From positions 1,612,001 to 1,676,000 of the forward strand of contig CP069300.1 in the NCBI GenBank assembly GCA_016839165.1: 64,000 nt of DNA. The letters are read 5' to 3'. The translations under genes and the position numbers were made by a program. Below, one piece after another: positions 33,882-43,346 of the stretch; within the stretch, counting starts at the first letter, position 1, and each line of letters starts with the position of its first letter. A model generated the notes under the pieces. The model was given only the letters and a program-made list of their open reading frames with translations, was not told the origin of the DNA and searched no databases. This stretch comes from Bradyrhizobium sp. PSBB068 (GTDB lineage: Bacteria > Pseudomonadota > Alphaproteobacteria > Rhizobiales > Xanthobacteraceae).

Positions 33882-34507
33882 ACCCGCTCTGCAAAGCTCG
33901 CCAGCACCAAAAGCCGGACAGCCTCGGCGAACTGATGCACGCCCAACCGGTCCATCATACGTGAGCGGTGAACCTCGACCGTGCGCACACTGATACCAAG
34001 ATTGAAGGCGATGACCTTGTTTTGCTGCCCCGCCACGAGAGCCTCAAGAACCTGCCGCTCGCGGGGACGGAGCGTGTTGATCAACTCCGCCGCCATGGCG
34101 ATATCATCGGTCCGGCCTCTCGCTGCGCTGGTCTTCAGTGCGGACTCAATCGCCGCTATCAGGGCGTCGTCGCCGTAGGGCTTTTCAATGAAGTCCACGG
34201 CTCCCGCCTTCATCGCTCGGACCGCGGTCTGCACATCACCTTGAGCCGTCACTACAATAACTGGCAAGTCCGGGTTTATCGATCGAAGGCGAGCATGAAC
34301 CTCGAAGCCGTCCATCTCCGGCATACGAAGATCCAGCAGGACGCAGCCCCCGAGCAAGCTGCCCGCGACGTCGAGGAACGCTTTTGGCGTTGCATACGAC
34401 GCCACCTGGAAGCCGACCGCATCCATCAGGCGCTCCAGAGATCGGCGGATCGCCGGGTCGTCATCAACAATGTAAATGAACCGTTCGGCAGCCATCGATC
34501 GCCTCAT
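33878..34507 (-). CDS. FixJ-family response regulator
   Basis: 209-residue two-component regulator. The receiver domain (about 1-120) has IVDDDPAIR, the phospho-accepting Asp in LLDLRMPEMDG and the Lys in IEKPYG; the C-terminal LuxR/FixJ helix-turn-helix is LRPRERQVLEALV...RTVEVHRSRMM. ATG 34507 (MRRSMAAERF) lies two bases after the stop of the kinase gene, so the pair is one operon. FixJ-like regulators control low-oxygen genes in rhizobia, but the partner kinase here lacks a haem PAS, so the signal is open. Confidence 0.92.
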   Translation of the reverse strand: MRRSMAAERFIYIVDDDPAIRRSLERLMDAVGFQVASYATPKAFLDVAGSLLGGCVLLDLRMPEMDGFEVHARLRSINPDLPVIVVTAQGDVQTAVRAMKAGAVDFIEKPYGDDALIAAIESALKTSAARGRTDDIAMAAELINTLRPRERQVLEALVAGQQNKVIAFNLGISVRTVEVHRSRMMDRLGVHQFAEAVRLLVLASFAERV

Positions 34508-34509
34508 CG

Positions 34510-36279
34510 TTACGGCGGGACGGGCAGCGTCACGCGAAAGATCGCCCCGCCGCCGCAATTGGGCTCATATCCCAGCTTTCCGCGATGGGCCTCGACGATC
34601 GAGCGGCAGATCGAAAGTCCCAGCCCCATGCCATCGACTTTTGTGGTGTGGAATGGCTTGAAGAGGTGTTCGACAATATTGTCCGGCAGGCCCGAGCCAC
34701 GATCCGCAACAGTGATCTCAATCCACTTGTCACCGAGACGCGCGGTTACCACTTCCAACTCGCGCCACTCGCTCTGCACCATCGCCTCGTGCGCATTGCG
34801 TATCAGGTTGACCATGACCTGCTGCAGCTGAATTCTGTTTGCAAACACTACCTCGGCGCGCGGATCGAAGTTCAGCCGGACGTGCACGCGGTGCGGGCCG
34901 TTTCCCGCTGAGGCAAGATCACTGGCTTCACGGATCAGCTCCGGCAGGTTTTCGATGCGCATCTCCGTCGCGCCGTGGGTAACGAACTCTCGCAGCCGGC
35001 GAATGATCTCACCGGCGCGGAGCGCTTGCTCGGCGGCTTGGCCCAGGACACCGCGCACAGTGTCGACCCTGTGGGGTGCGTCGCTTGCCATCATCCGGCG
35101 CCCGGCGTTGACCAAATTAGTGACCGCGGTCAGCGGCTGGTTCAATTCATGTGCCAACGCCGCGGCCATCTGACCCGCTGCACTTAGCCGCGAGGCATGA
35201 TGAAGCTCCGCTTGGAGCTGCTGCGCGCGGACATCCGCGCACCGCCGCTCCTCGGCTTCGAGCGTCAGTCGTTCGAGCGCTTCCGCCAATTCCGATGTCC
35301 GTTCGGTCACCCGCTGCTCCAACGACTCGTTGAGGCGTCGAAGATCACCCTCCAGCTGTTTCTGAGGCCTCAAATCGCGGCTGACAGTCGCCATGTTCGT
35401 AGGATGGCCCGTGCGCTTGTCGTCGATGCGGAACCAATCGACCAGGAATGGAATGATCTCCCCTGTTTTGAAGTGGCGGAAGTCGAGTTCTCCGAGCCAA
35501 CGCCCGGTTCCCATCACCATTGGAAGCGCCTCGTGAAGCGCCCGAGTCCGCTCATGGGGGGCCATGAAATCGAAGATGCTCAGTCGCTGCACTTCCTCAG
35601 TGTCAGAAAGCCCGAGGAGGTCCAAGGCCGCCTTATTGACGTATTGCGGCGTGCCCTCTAGATCGGCGAAACCAATGAACTCGGACGACCGCTCAATCAC
35701 GCTCACCAGGCGCCGTTGCTCCGCCTCCGCCTGCCGGCGTTGCATGGCGAGCGTTGCCTGGTTCGCCGCAATTCCGAGAAGAAGCCGGTGTGTTTCGCTC
35801 GGAAATTGCGGATTGAGGGAACCTGCAACGATCCTGGCGTTGCCGCCAAAGCCCATCGGCGCAGCCGCGATCCGTAATGTGCCCCTCCCGAGCGGGTTGT
35901 CGATCGCGGATATCTGCTCGCGGCTTCCGCGCCACGCACCGCGGAGGATGCGTTCAACGTGACCAGATGGCCGGGAGGACACCGTTTGGCTCGTGCGCAC
36001 TACTTCGGCCGCAGCCTCGTCGCGCAGTCCCGGTACAGACACGCAAATGACGTCGGCATTGAGCATCGAAAGCATTGCGGCTGCCACGCTGTCGGCGATC
36101 TGCCGCGTATCGTAGTCCTTCCAGATTGCCGGCAGCGTCGAAAGCGCGACGAGATCGCGGATGCAGCGCCTGAGTTCTTGCGGCTCGGACAGCTCATCGA
36201 CCCAAGGCATTTCGCCTGATCCAATCCACAACGCATACCGAAGCTCAGCCTGGATGACCGTTTTTACTCGGTTTGTCAC
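34510..36279 (-). CDS. PAS-domain sensor histidine kinase
   Basis: 589 residues from GTG 36279. A GAF-like N-terminal segment (about 40-190) is followed by a PAS (about 195-325; FIGFADLEGTPQYVN), a coiled linker (LEQRVTERTSELAEALERL), the H-box LAHELNQPLTAV (about 385) and an ATPase domain with NLIRNAHEA, DRGSGLP and GMGLGLSICR. No transmembrane segment, so it is cytoplasmic. The kinase fold resembles FixL, but the PAS lacks recognisable haem-ligand features. Divergent from the Crp/Fnr gene at 36421, which makes a joint regulatory module likely. Confidence 0.9.
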   Translation of the reverse strand: MTNRVKTVIQAELRYALWIGSGEMPWVDELSEPQELRRCIRDLVALSTLPAIWKDYDTRQIADSVAAAMLSMLNADVICVSVPGLRDEAAAEVVRTSQTVSSRPSGHVERILRGAWRGSREQISAIDNPLGRGTLRIAAAPMGFGGNARIVAGSLNPQFPSETHRLLLGIAANQATLAMQRRQAEAEQRRLVSVIERSSEFIGFADLEGTPQYVNKAALDLLGLSDTEEVQRLSIFDFMAPHERTRALHEALPMVMGTGRWLGELDFRHFKTGEIIPFLVDWFRIDDKRTGHPTNMATVSRDLRPQKQLEGDLRRLNESLEQRVTERTSELAEALERLTLEAEERRCADVRAQQLQAELHHASRLSAAGQMAAALAHELNQPLTAVTNLVNAGRRMMASDAPHRVDTVRGVLGQAAEQALRAGEIIRRLREFVTHGATEMRIENLPELIREASDLASAGNGPHRVHVRLNFDPRAEVVFANRIQLQQVMVNLIRNAHEAMVQSEWRELEVVTARLGDKWIEITVADRGSGLPDNIVEHLFKPFHTTKVDGMGLGLSICRSIVEAHRGKLGYEPNCGGGAIFRVTLPVPP

Positions 36280-36420
36280 GGAGCCGTCTGTCGGTTATCA
36301 AACTAAGGCTGGCTATTTTGTTCCAGCGGAGCTAATATCCCTCATTACTGAGCAATTGATGGCTTCAGTGACTGAGAGACGCTCCTGCGCTCCCGCCGAA
36401 ACGGCAGAGGGAGCCTCGTC

Positions 36421-37116
36421 ATGTCTCAGTCCCCCAACCGAATTCTCAACGCACTCCCGCAAAAGGTCTTTGCGGCCATAAAGCTCCACCTCAAGCCGGT
36501 GAAGCTGTCCTTTGCAGAGGTGGTCGCCGAAACCGATCAGTCGATCACACAAGTGTACTTCCCCTTCAGCGGAGTGGTGTCGCTGGTCGTCGATATGAGC
36601 GTAGGCGAAATGATCGAAACGGCGATGGTAGGACGCGACGGGGTGGTCAACGGCACGTCCGCGCTTGACGGCAGGACTGCGCTCCATAGAGGCATTGTCC
36701 AAGTTGCCGGTGAGGCGGCGGCGATCCACCCGAACGCTCTGCGACAGCTCGCCAAAGAATATGAACCTTTACACGCCATTCTCATTCGTCATGAGCAGGT
36801 GCTGCTCGCTCAGGTGCAGCAGTCGGCTGCCTGTAACGCAAGCCACTCGGTCGAAGCTCGCATGTGTCGCTGGCTGTTGCGCATGCGCGACCTGACAGGT
36901 TCTGAGGAGTTGATGCTGACGCAGGAGTTCCTCGCGCAGATGTTAGGCGTGCGGCGCACCAGCGTGTCAGTTGTGGCCGGGACCCTGCAAAAGGCCGGAT
37001 TCATTCAATACAAGCGCGGCAATATCCGGCTCTTGGATGTGGAGCAATTATTGGAGGGTAGTTGCGAGTGCCATGCAACGGTCAAGCGTCACTACGAACG
37101 CATGCTGGCCATATGA
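36421..37116 (+). CDS. Crp/Fnr-family transcription regulator
   Basis: 231 residues: cyclic-nucleotide-binding-like beta roll (about 20-140; TQVYFPFSGVVSLVV, ETAMVGRDGV), dimer helix, and winged helix (QEFLAQMLGVRRTSVSVVAGTLQKAGFIQY). No N-terminal Cys cluster as in FNR. The recognition helix RRTSVSVV lacks the E..SR pattern of FNR/FixK, so its operator should differ from TTGAT-N4-ATCAA. It lies divergent from the kinase gene with 141 bases between. It is the best local candidate for the TGAC-N4-GTCA boxes found from 38.6 to 58.2 kb, which is inference. Confidence 0.9.
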   Translation: MSQSPNRILNALPQKVFAAIKLHLKPVKLSFAEVVAETDQSITQVYFPFSGVVSLVVDMSVGEMIETAMVGRDGVVNGTSALDGRTALHRGIVQVAGEAAAIHPNALRQLAKEYEPLHAILIRHEQVLLAQVQQSAACNASHSVEARMCRWLLRMRDLTGSEELMLTQEFLAQMLGVRRTSVSVVAGTLQKAGFIQYKRGNIRLLDVEQLLEGSCECHATVKRHYERMLAI

Positions 37117-37336
37117 ATCCTTCTTGAAAAGCTCAACTGGACGGGATTGGGGCGGTCACGCGGGGGACTGACCAGGAAGATATCGGGCAACGCGCCTTGG
37201 TTACCGTCGGATTCCGCCGGCACGCACAGTGCAAATGATTACGTAGAATTACCTAATCTGCTTCGCCATCATCCTCTCTTACATTTCATTTGGCCGCGAC
37301 AATATTGCCGCGGTACGGTCCGCGGAAGCGAAGGCG

Positions 37337-37927
37337 ATGGCAAACCTCAAGGAGCCGCTCGACGCTGCAACTGGACAACAAATCGACGCCGTCCTGCAGC
37401 GGCTGAGAGATTCCCAGGATGTCGGTGCAGACCTGCTGCGGGTCGTCGATATCGCGATCGGAATAACCCACGCCGACATGGGTACGCTGCAGCGATTCGA
37501 CGAAAAAGCCGACTGCCTGACAATTGCTGCCAGCCGCGGACTTTCCGGCAAAGTCCTGACATTTTTCAGTGTCGTACGCCGCGACAATAACACCACATGC
37601 GCTGCCGCGCTCACGCGGCGCATGCGGGTATTTGTTGAGGACGTATCGACGAGCTACCTGTTTGTGGGCACGCGCGAACTCGATGTACTGCGTGCCGATG
37701 GTATTGCTGCCGTACAATCGACGCCGCTCATCAGCAGCAATGGCCGCCTCTGGGGCGTTTTCACGACGCACTTCCGCGAACCGCAGATCGAGAGCGAGTA
37801 CGATCATGCTCCACTGGATCGGCTCGCCGTCCAGGTCGCGAACACCCTGGAACAACGAGAGCGCCTGGTGCCGGGCCAGCACTTTCACGGCAAGCAGGCC
37901 CCAAAGGACCCTCAAACGGGAGGCTGA
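37337..37927 (+). CDS. GAF-domain protein
   Basis: 196 residues forming one GAF domain: MGTLQRFDEKADCLTIAASRGL, then VEDVSTSYLF and AVQSTPLISSNGRLWGVFTTHF. There is no output domain, so it may be a stand-alone small-molecule sensor or part of a phospho-relay with the kinase at 34510. Its stop is directly followed by the MEDS gene (one base between), so the two are cotranscribed. The 220 bases upstream hold no other gene. Confidence 0.85.
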   Translation: MANLKEPLDAATGQQIDAVLQRLRDSQDVGADLLRVVDIAIGITHADMGTLQRFDEKADCLTIAASRGLSGKVLTFFSVVRRDNNTTCAAALTRRMRVFVEDVSTSYLFVGTRELDVLRADGIAAVQSTPLISSNGRLWGVFTTHFREPQIESEYDHAPLDRLAVQVANTLEQRERLVPGQHFHGKQAPKDPQTGG

Positions 37928-37928
37928 C

Positions 37929-38576
37929 ATGAATTCAACTGCCAAGCCCATTCCTTTTGGACGATCCATGCTTCGGGAGCACCGCCATGTCTGCGCGTTC
38001 TTCAGTTCGGCAGTGGAGGAATACGACGCTTTGGTGCCGTTCATCTGCGACGGTATCAACTGCGGCCAACGCGCGCATCATATCCTCCCGTCTCAGCACA
38101 GGGAGGATCACCTCAATTGGTTGCGCAGCGCCGGCATCGACGTGGAGAACGCGATTAAAAGCCGCCAGCTCGAAGTCGAGCCGTTGGAAAGCACTTATCT
38201 CAGGACCGGACGCTTCAACATGGACGACATGATCGTCGTGATCCAGGAGGCATTGAAGGCCGGCGCCGAGTTCGGCTTCCCGTTGACGCGGCTGATCGCG
38301 CACGCCGAAACGGTCGTGGACGACTGGAGTAGCGGCAATAAATGGGTTGAATACGAGATGCGCCTCAATGAGGTTTTGCCAAACTACGACGATCCCGTGA
38401 TCTGCACTTACGACATTAACCTGCTGACCACACCGCTTGCAGTCGATATTTTGCGAACGCATCCTATGGTCGTCATTGGTGGGGTCCTGATTGAGAACTC
38501 GTTCTTCTCGAGCCCGCAGGATTTTATCCGAGAGGTGCAGTCGCGAACCGGACCAAACCAATCCTATCGGGCATAA
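37929..38576 (+). CDS. MEDS-domain (DcmR-type sensory) protein
   Basis: 215 residues from ATG 37929. HVCAFFSSAVEEYDALVPFICDGI and VVDDWSSGNKWVEYEMRLNEVLP match the MEDS domain (methanogen/methylotroph DcmR sensory), a KaiC-like fold seen in sensors. ICTYDINLLTTPLAVDILRTHPMVVIGG is the typical end. Adjacent to the GAF gene and near kinase, FixJ-like and Crp/Fnr genes, so it probably feeds a signal into that system. Ligand unknown. Confidence 0.85.
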   Translation: MNSTAKPIPFGRSMLREHRHVCAFFSSAVEEYDALVPFICDGINCGQRAHHILPSQHREDHLNWLRSAGIDVENAIKSRQLEVEPLESTYLRTGRFNMDDMIVVIQEALKAGAEFGFPLTRLIAHAETVVDDWSSGNKWVEYEMRLNEVLPNYDDPVICTYDINLLTTPLAVDILRTHPMVVIGGVLIENSFFSSPQDFIREVQSRTGPNQSYRA

Positions 38577-38623
38577 CTCGACGAAGCCTCAAGTTCTTGT
38601 TTGTCGAGAGCAGCCCTCGCTTC

Positions 38624-38637
38624 CTGACGATCGTCAA
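38624..38637. promoter_or_regulatory. TGAC-N4-GTCA palindrome upstream of the uvrA-like gene
   Basis: CTGACGATCGTCAA, 118 bases before ATG 38755. One of seven such sites in this part of the window. Confidence 0.5.
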
Positions 38638-38754
38638 TGACAAGAGGCCTCGCCGGATCAACCCTCCTTGTAGTCCCGGCGGCAGGACGGAGGCGATGAT
38701 GATCAAACCCCCGTTTGCGACGGAACTCCACTCGGCGCTCAGGCGTTTCGCCCG

Positions 38755-41352
38755 ATGCTAGAAATCAACAAGCCTCGTTCTCAGGGAGCAGCGGGCGAGG
38801 AGCTGCGAGGTTTCGTCCGCGTGCGTGGAGCACGCGAGCATAATTTGGAGAATATCGATCTCGCCATTCCCCGCGATGCCCTGGTGGTGTTTACCGGTGT
38901 GTCCGGCTCGGGCAAATCGTCGCTGGCCTTTGGAACGCTCTATGCGGAGGCGCAGCGGCGGTATCTCGAATCCGTCTCGCCTTATGCGCGGCGTCTCTTT
39001 CATCAGATGGCGGTTCCCGAGGTTGATGAAATCGATGGCTTGCCGCCGGCCGTTGCCTTGCAGCAGCAACGCGGGTCGCCCACCACGCGCTCGTCCGTCG
39101 GCAGCGTCACGACGCTGTCCAACCTGCTTCGAATGCTGTACTCGCGCGCCGGCGACTATCCACGGCAACAGGCGCATCTCGATGCCGAGGCGTTTTCGAC
39201 CAATACGCCGGCGGGAGCCTGTCCCCGATGCCATGGGCTCGGTCGGGTCTACGAGGTAACCGAACGCTCGATGGTGCCGGATGATTCCAAAAGCATTCGT
39301 GAGCGCGCGATTGCAGCCTGGCCGCCCGCCTGGCATGGCGGCAACCTGCGCGACATGCTGACTTCGCTCGGTTACGACGTCGATCGTCCATGGCGAGAAT
39401 TGCCGAAGAAAGCTCGCGACTGGATCCTGTATACCGACGAGCAACCGGTGGTTCCGGTTTATATCGGGTATGATGCAGACGAGGCGCGAAGGGCGATCAA
39501 ACGCAAGGAGGAGCCCAGTTACCGAGGCAATTTCTCCAGCGCCAGGCGATATGTGCTGAACACCTTTGCCACCACCGAAAGTGCGTCGATCAAGAAGCGG
39601 GTATCGCGCTACATGGTAAGCACCGAATGCCCGCTCTGCCGTGGCAAGCGGCTTCGTCGCGAATCGCTGTCCGTCAAGTTCGCCGGACTCGATATTGCCG
39701 ACATCTGCAGGATTCCGCTGGCAAGGCTCGCCGACCTCCTGCGTCCCTATGCGGAGGCCACCGCTCCGACCCTGACCAAGCTTAAGGCGCAGCATCCGGA
39801 GAAGGCGATGGTGGTGCAGCGGATCGCCGAGGACTTCGGCGGCCGCCTCACGGTTCTGCTTGACCTCGGACTAGGCTATCTTTCGCTGGAGCGGAGTACC
39901 CCGACGCTCTCTCCGGGCGAACTGCAGCGCCTACGACTGGCAACCCAAGTGCGCTCCAATCTGTTCGGCGTCGTCTATGTGCTCGACGAGCCGTCCGCCG
40001 GACTTCATCCCGCGGATACCGAGGCGCTTTTGACGGCGCTTGCCCGATTGAAAGCCTCCGGCAATTCGCTGTTTGTGGTCGAACACGAGATCGATGTGAT
40101 CCGCCATGCGGATTGGGTTGTCGACGTCGGGCCTGGCGCCGGCGAACTTGGCGGCCAGGTGCTCTACAGCGGTCCGCTACAAGGGTTCAAGCAGGTCGAA
40201 GGTTCGCAAACCCGCCGTTACCTGTTCGGCGACGACATCGTGTCAGGCCGCACGCCGCGCTCGCCGAAGGGCTGGTTGCGATTGCGTGGCGTCAGTCGCA
40301 ACAATCTCCACGACCTTGATGTCGATTTTCCGTTGGGGGTATTCACGACCGTGACTGGCGTGTCCGGCTCGGGCAAATCGAGCCTGGTGAGCCAGGCCCT
40401 GGTGGAATTGATTGCAAACACGCTAGGCCATGCGCTGCCGTCGATCGACGATGAAGGCGACGAGCTCGAGCGGACCGTCGTGACCACGCTCGGTGGCTGG
40501 ATCGCGAGCGGAATGGAAGGTGTCTCGCGATTGGTGGTCGTCGACCAAAAGGCGATCGGCCGCACTCCGCGGTCCAACCTCGCGACGTATACAGGGCTGT
40601 TCGATCACGTTCGCAAGATCTTTGCAGCCACCAAGTCGGCGCGCGCCCGCCGCTACGACGCTGGACGCTTTTCCTTCAATGTCGCCAAAGGCCGCTGCGA
40701 GACCTGCGAGGGCGAAGGCTTTGTTTGCGTCGAATTGCTGTTCCTGCCCAGCGTGTATGCGCCGTGTCCAAGCTGTCATGGCGCTCGCTACAACGCCAAA
40801 ACCCTTGAAATAAAATACCGCGACAAGAACATAGCCGCGGTCCTCGGAATGACGGTCGATACCGCCTTCGCGTTCTTTGCCGAGGAGGCGCAGGTACGCC
40901 GATCCCTCGATGTGCTACGACAGGTTGGCCTCGGCTATCTAAGACTTGGCCAGCCCGCGACAGAGCTTTCCGGCGGCGAAGCCCAGCGGATCAAACTTGC
41001 CACCGAGCTGCAGCGAACGCAGCGCGGCCAAACGCTCTACGTCCTTGACGAGCCCACCACGGGACTACACCCGGCTGATGTCGAGAAGCTCATCGCCCAA
41101 CTCGACGGGCTGGTCGAAGCCGGCAACACAGTCATCGTGGTGGAGCATGATATGCGCGTTGCTGCCGGCAGCGACTGGGTCATGGATATCGGCCCAGGGG
41201 CAGGTGACGAAGGCGGTCGTGTGGTGGCGTTTGGCACCCCTGCCGAGGTCGCTGGATCGTCCAAAAGCCGAACCGCGCCGTACCTGTCGAGGTTCAGGGC
41301 CCGGCTCGCGGCCGACGCATCAACGTCCAATCGCCTCGCGGCACCTCAGTAA
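38755..41352 (+). CDS. UvrA-like ABC-class excinuclease subunit, short form
   Basis: 865 residues, shorter than housekeeping UvrA (about 940-970). Two ABC modules: Walker A GVSGSGKSSL at about residues 43 and 538, signatures TLSPGELQRL and ELSGGEAQRI, D-loops VLDEPSAGLHPADTE and VLDEPTTGLHPADVE. Zinc modules are CPRCHG, CPLCRG, CETCEG and CPSCHG. The shorter length is like UvrA2 proteins, associated with DNA-damage tolerance or drug resistance rather than the main UvrABC pathway; a housekeeping uvrA probably exists elsewhere. A TGAC-N4-GTCA box upstream ties it to the stress genes. Confidence 0.88.
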   Translation: MLEINKPRSQGAAGEELRGFVRVRGAREHNLENIDLAIPRDALVVFTGVSGSGKSSLAFGTLYAEAQRRYLESVSPYARRLFHQMAVPEVDEIDGLPPAVALQQQRGSPTTRSSVGSVTTLSNLLRMLYSRAGDYPRQQAHLDAEAFSTNTPAGACPRCHGLGRVYEVTERSMVPDDSKSIRERAIAAWPPAWHGGNLRDMLTSLGYDVDRPWRELPKKARDWILYTDEQPVVPVYIGYDADEARRAIKRKEEPSYRGNFSSARRYVLNTFATTESASIKKRVSRYMVSTECPLCRGKRLRRESLSVKFAGLDIADICRIPLARLADLLRPYAEATAPTLTKLKAQHPEKAMVVQRIAEDFGGRLTVLLDLGLGYLSLERSTPTLSPGELQRLRLATQVRSNLFGVVYVLDEPSAGLHPADTEALLTALARLKASGNSLFVVEHEIDVIRHADWVVDVGPGAGELGGQVLYSGPLQGFKQVEGSQTRRYLFGDDIVSGRTPRSPKGWLRLRGVSRNNLHDLDVDFPLGVFTTVTGVSGSGKSSLVSQALVELIANTLGHALPSIDDEGDELERTVVTTLGGWIASGMEGVSRLVVVDQKAIGRTPRSNLATYTGLFDHVRKIFAATKSARARRYDAGRFSFNVAKGRCETCEGEGFVCVELLFLPSVYAPCPSCHGARYNAKTLEIKYRDKNIAAVLGMTVDTAFAFFAEEAQVRRSLDVLRQVGLGYLRLGQPATELSGGEAQRIKLATELQRTQRGQTLYVLDEPTTGLHPADVEKLIAQLDGLVEAGNTVIVVEHDMRVAAGSDWVMDIGPGAGDEGGRVVAFGTPAEVAGSSKSRTAPYLSRFRARLAADASTSNRLAAPQ

Positions 41353-41405
41353 GCCACGCGCGTGCGCGCTGCCCTCGGACGGCTACCCAAACGACCACCA
41401 CACCC

Positions 41406-41714
41406 TTACCCCGCCGACTTGTCCGCGATGATATCCAGTTTATGAATTTCCGGTGTGTTGTCGAACATGTCGCCCGCCTTGATCTTCTCCATCAAGGCGG
41501 CAGCGACCTTTCCATTGAGGTGCGCGTCGCGTCCGACCTCGTCGTCGAAGGTATCGAAGATCGCGAAGGAGGAGGGCCCTTCCTGAATGGCATACCATGA
41601 GATCGTCCCGGGTTCGGCGTTCACCAGTGGAACCGCCGACCGCAGAAAGTCCGCGACCTCTTTCTCCTTGCCGGGCTTGGCCACAAGCGGAACGTACAGC
41701 GCGAATTTTGTCAT
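41406..41714 (-). CDS. Antibiotic biosynthesis monooxygenase-type protein
   Basis: 102-residue ABM (dimeric ferredoxin-like) fold: FALYVPLVAKPGKEKEVADFL, AEPGTISWYAIQEGPSSFAIFDTF and a C-terminal strand. Such proteins act on quinones, haem or small aromatics; the substrate here is unknown. GGAGAGTAGA precedes the ATG. A TGAC-N4-GTCA site lies 83 bases upstream of the start. Stands alone between convergent and divergent neighbours. Confidence 0.85.
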   Translation of the reverse strand: MTKFALYVPLVAKPGKEKEVADFLRSAVPLVNAEPGTISWYAIQEGPSSFAIFDTFDDEVGRDAHLNGKVAAALMEKIKAGDMFDNTPEIHKLDIIADKSAG

Positions 41715-41796
41715 TCTACTCTCCTGTTGTCGTCGTCGCGAGTATCAAATCAATTGCGATCTCAGGAACTTGTATCGCGGGCAAGCGCGCGCTGCA

Positions 41797-41810
41797 TTGA
41801 CCGATGTCAG
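41797..41810. promoter_or_regulatory. TGAC-N4-GTCA palindrome upstream of the ABM gene
   Basis: TTGACCGATGTCAG, 83 bases upstream of the ABM start at 41714. Same motif class as 38624, 47241, 47497, 50858, 54310 and 58209. Confidence 0.5.
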
Positions 41811-41911
41811 TGTCGGCGAACGGGATCGTCCCATAGGTAGAAGAATTGAGTGGCGCGCGCTTGTCAAACTATCAAAAGCGAACGCATCGGCGGAATCGGC
41901 GTTCTCTTTCA

Positions 41912-43159
41912 TCAAGCTGCCATCCCCGGCAAGTATTCTTGGTCGTTGGGTCTTTCACCTAGAATATGCCAGATCTCCATTTCGCCCGATCCCTTGACGT
42001 CTATCGTCCCGCGCGTTTCGCAGACGAAGTCATCCTTGATCAGTTCGTAAGTTGCGTGTGTGATCTGAATGGCTTCGCTCTGGCCGTAAGATTCCATACG
42101 ACTGGCCATGTTCACAGCATCGCCCCACAGATCATAGATGAACTTCTTCCGGCCGATGATCCCGGCCACTACCGGGCCTGAGTTCATGCCGATGCGGAAT
42201 GTCAATCGCCTGCCGCCGAAATCACGCGCGGCCACACAAGCTTGCATCTCGAGCGCCAGGCGCGCCAGAGCGTGGGCATGGTCGGCACGCGGGCGCGGCA
42301 CGCCGGCGACCACCATATAGCAGTCGCCGATCGTCTTGATCTTCTCCAACTGATATTTATCGACCAGCAAGTCGAAGCACATGAAGACCTCGTCGAGCAG
42401 CCCGACCAGTTCCATGGGCGACATGGACCGAGCCAGCGGGGTAAACTGCACCACATCGGCGAATAAGATACTCGCCGCGTCGTACTGATCGGCGATCGTG
42501 CGGTACTCACCTTTCAGTATGTTGGAGATCTCGATTGGCAAGATATTCAACAGCAGCATTTCGGATCGTGCCTGGAACCTGTTTTTCTTGTCGACGAAAT
42601 AGTAAAGCATCGCAAAGGCAATACTCAGGACGCAACCAATATTCAGTATGTAGAAGAAAGTGACCATCGACAAAGACAGGGAGGCAGAGCCGTCGGAGGA
42701 TTGCAGGAGCGCGCTGCTGGCGAGCAGGACGAGGAAGGCCCAGAACCAACGGGAGGCGGTTCGAAGATCATGGACGACAAGGGCGCCCAAAGGACAAAGC
42801 GTGGACCAAAGGATTACGGCACTTGAATTGTGGAAGCCGCCGAGACTTATCGTCATCAGCCAAGGCAGAAGCAGGATCAGCGCCAGCTGGGTGAACCGAT
42901 AGACCTGGTAGCGGCGAAACATGCCGAACAGAAAGGTGTTGGCCAGCGACAATGCGCTATACGCCGCGGGAATGCTGCCGGCGGCCCGTGCTCCGACGCC
43001 AATATAAACGAGACCCCACAGTGCTGCTGCGACGGCGGATGTCAACACAACGCTGACGAGTATCATTTTCTGCAGCGCAACGTCGTCGCTGTCGCGTCGG
43101 TCAACGCCTATCTTGGCGATCAGGGGGATCCACATACGAAAGCCGGCCTCTAAGGGCAT
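41912..43159 (-). CDS. Membrane-bound class III adenylate/guanylate cyclase
   Basis: 415 residues. The N-terminal half has about six hydrophobic helices (residues 25-200); the C-terminal half is a class III cyclase homology domain. Metal-binding Asp residues are in FADVVQFT and IGDCYMV, and catalytic Asn/Arg in LWGDAVNMASRME. It should make cAMP from ATP at the inner membrane. Two encoded proteins nearby carry cyclic-nucleotide-type domains (36421 and 52522), so a local cAMP signal is plausible but unproven. Confidence 0.92.
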   Translation of the reverse strand: MPLEAGFRMWIPLIAKIGVDRRDSDDVALQKMILVSVVLTSAVAAALWGLVYIGVGARAAGSIPAAYSALSLANTFLFGMFRRYQVYRFTQLALILLLPWLMTISLGGFHNSSAVILWSTLCPLGALVVHDLRTASRWFWAFLVLLASSALLQSSDGSASLSLSMVTFFYILNIGCVLSIAFAMLYYFVDKKNRFQARSEMLLLNILPIEISNILKGEYRTIADQYDAASILFADVVQFTPLARSMSPMELVGLLDEVFMCFDLLVDKYQLEKIKTIGDCYMVVAGVPRPRADHAHALARLALEMQACVAARDFGGRRLTFRIGMNSGPVVAGIIGRKKFIYDLWGDAVNMASRMESYGQSEAIQITHATYELIKDDFVCETRGTIDVKGSGEMEIWHILGERPNDQEYLPGMAA

Positions 43160-43346
43160 AGGTTACGGAACCACAGTAATATCGGGGAATCGGGCCCAGA
43201 CGCGGCGTCGGCCAGTCAGGGATCGGAGATTATGCGTCGACATGGCACTAGCCCCATCCGTCGCGCGCGGACGCGCAAGATCGTCGTCGCGACGTTCGTG
43301 ACTCCGAGATTGTCGGCCTGGTCCTGAACGTCGGCCGATCGCGCAC

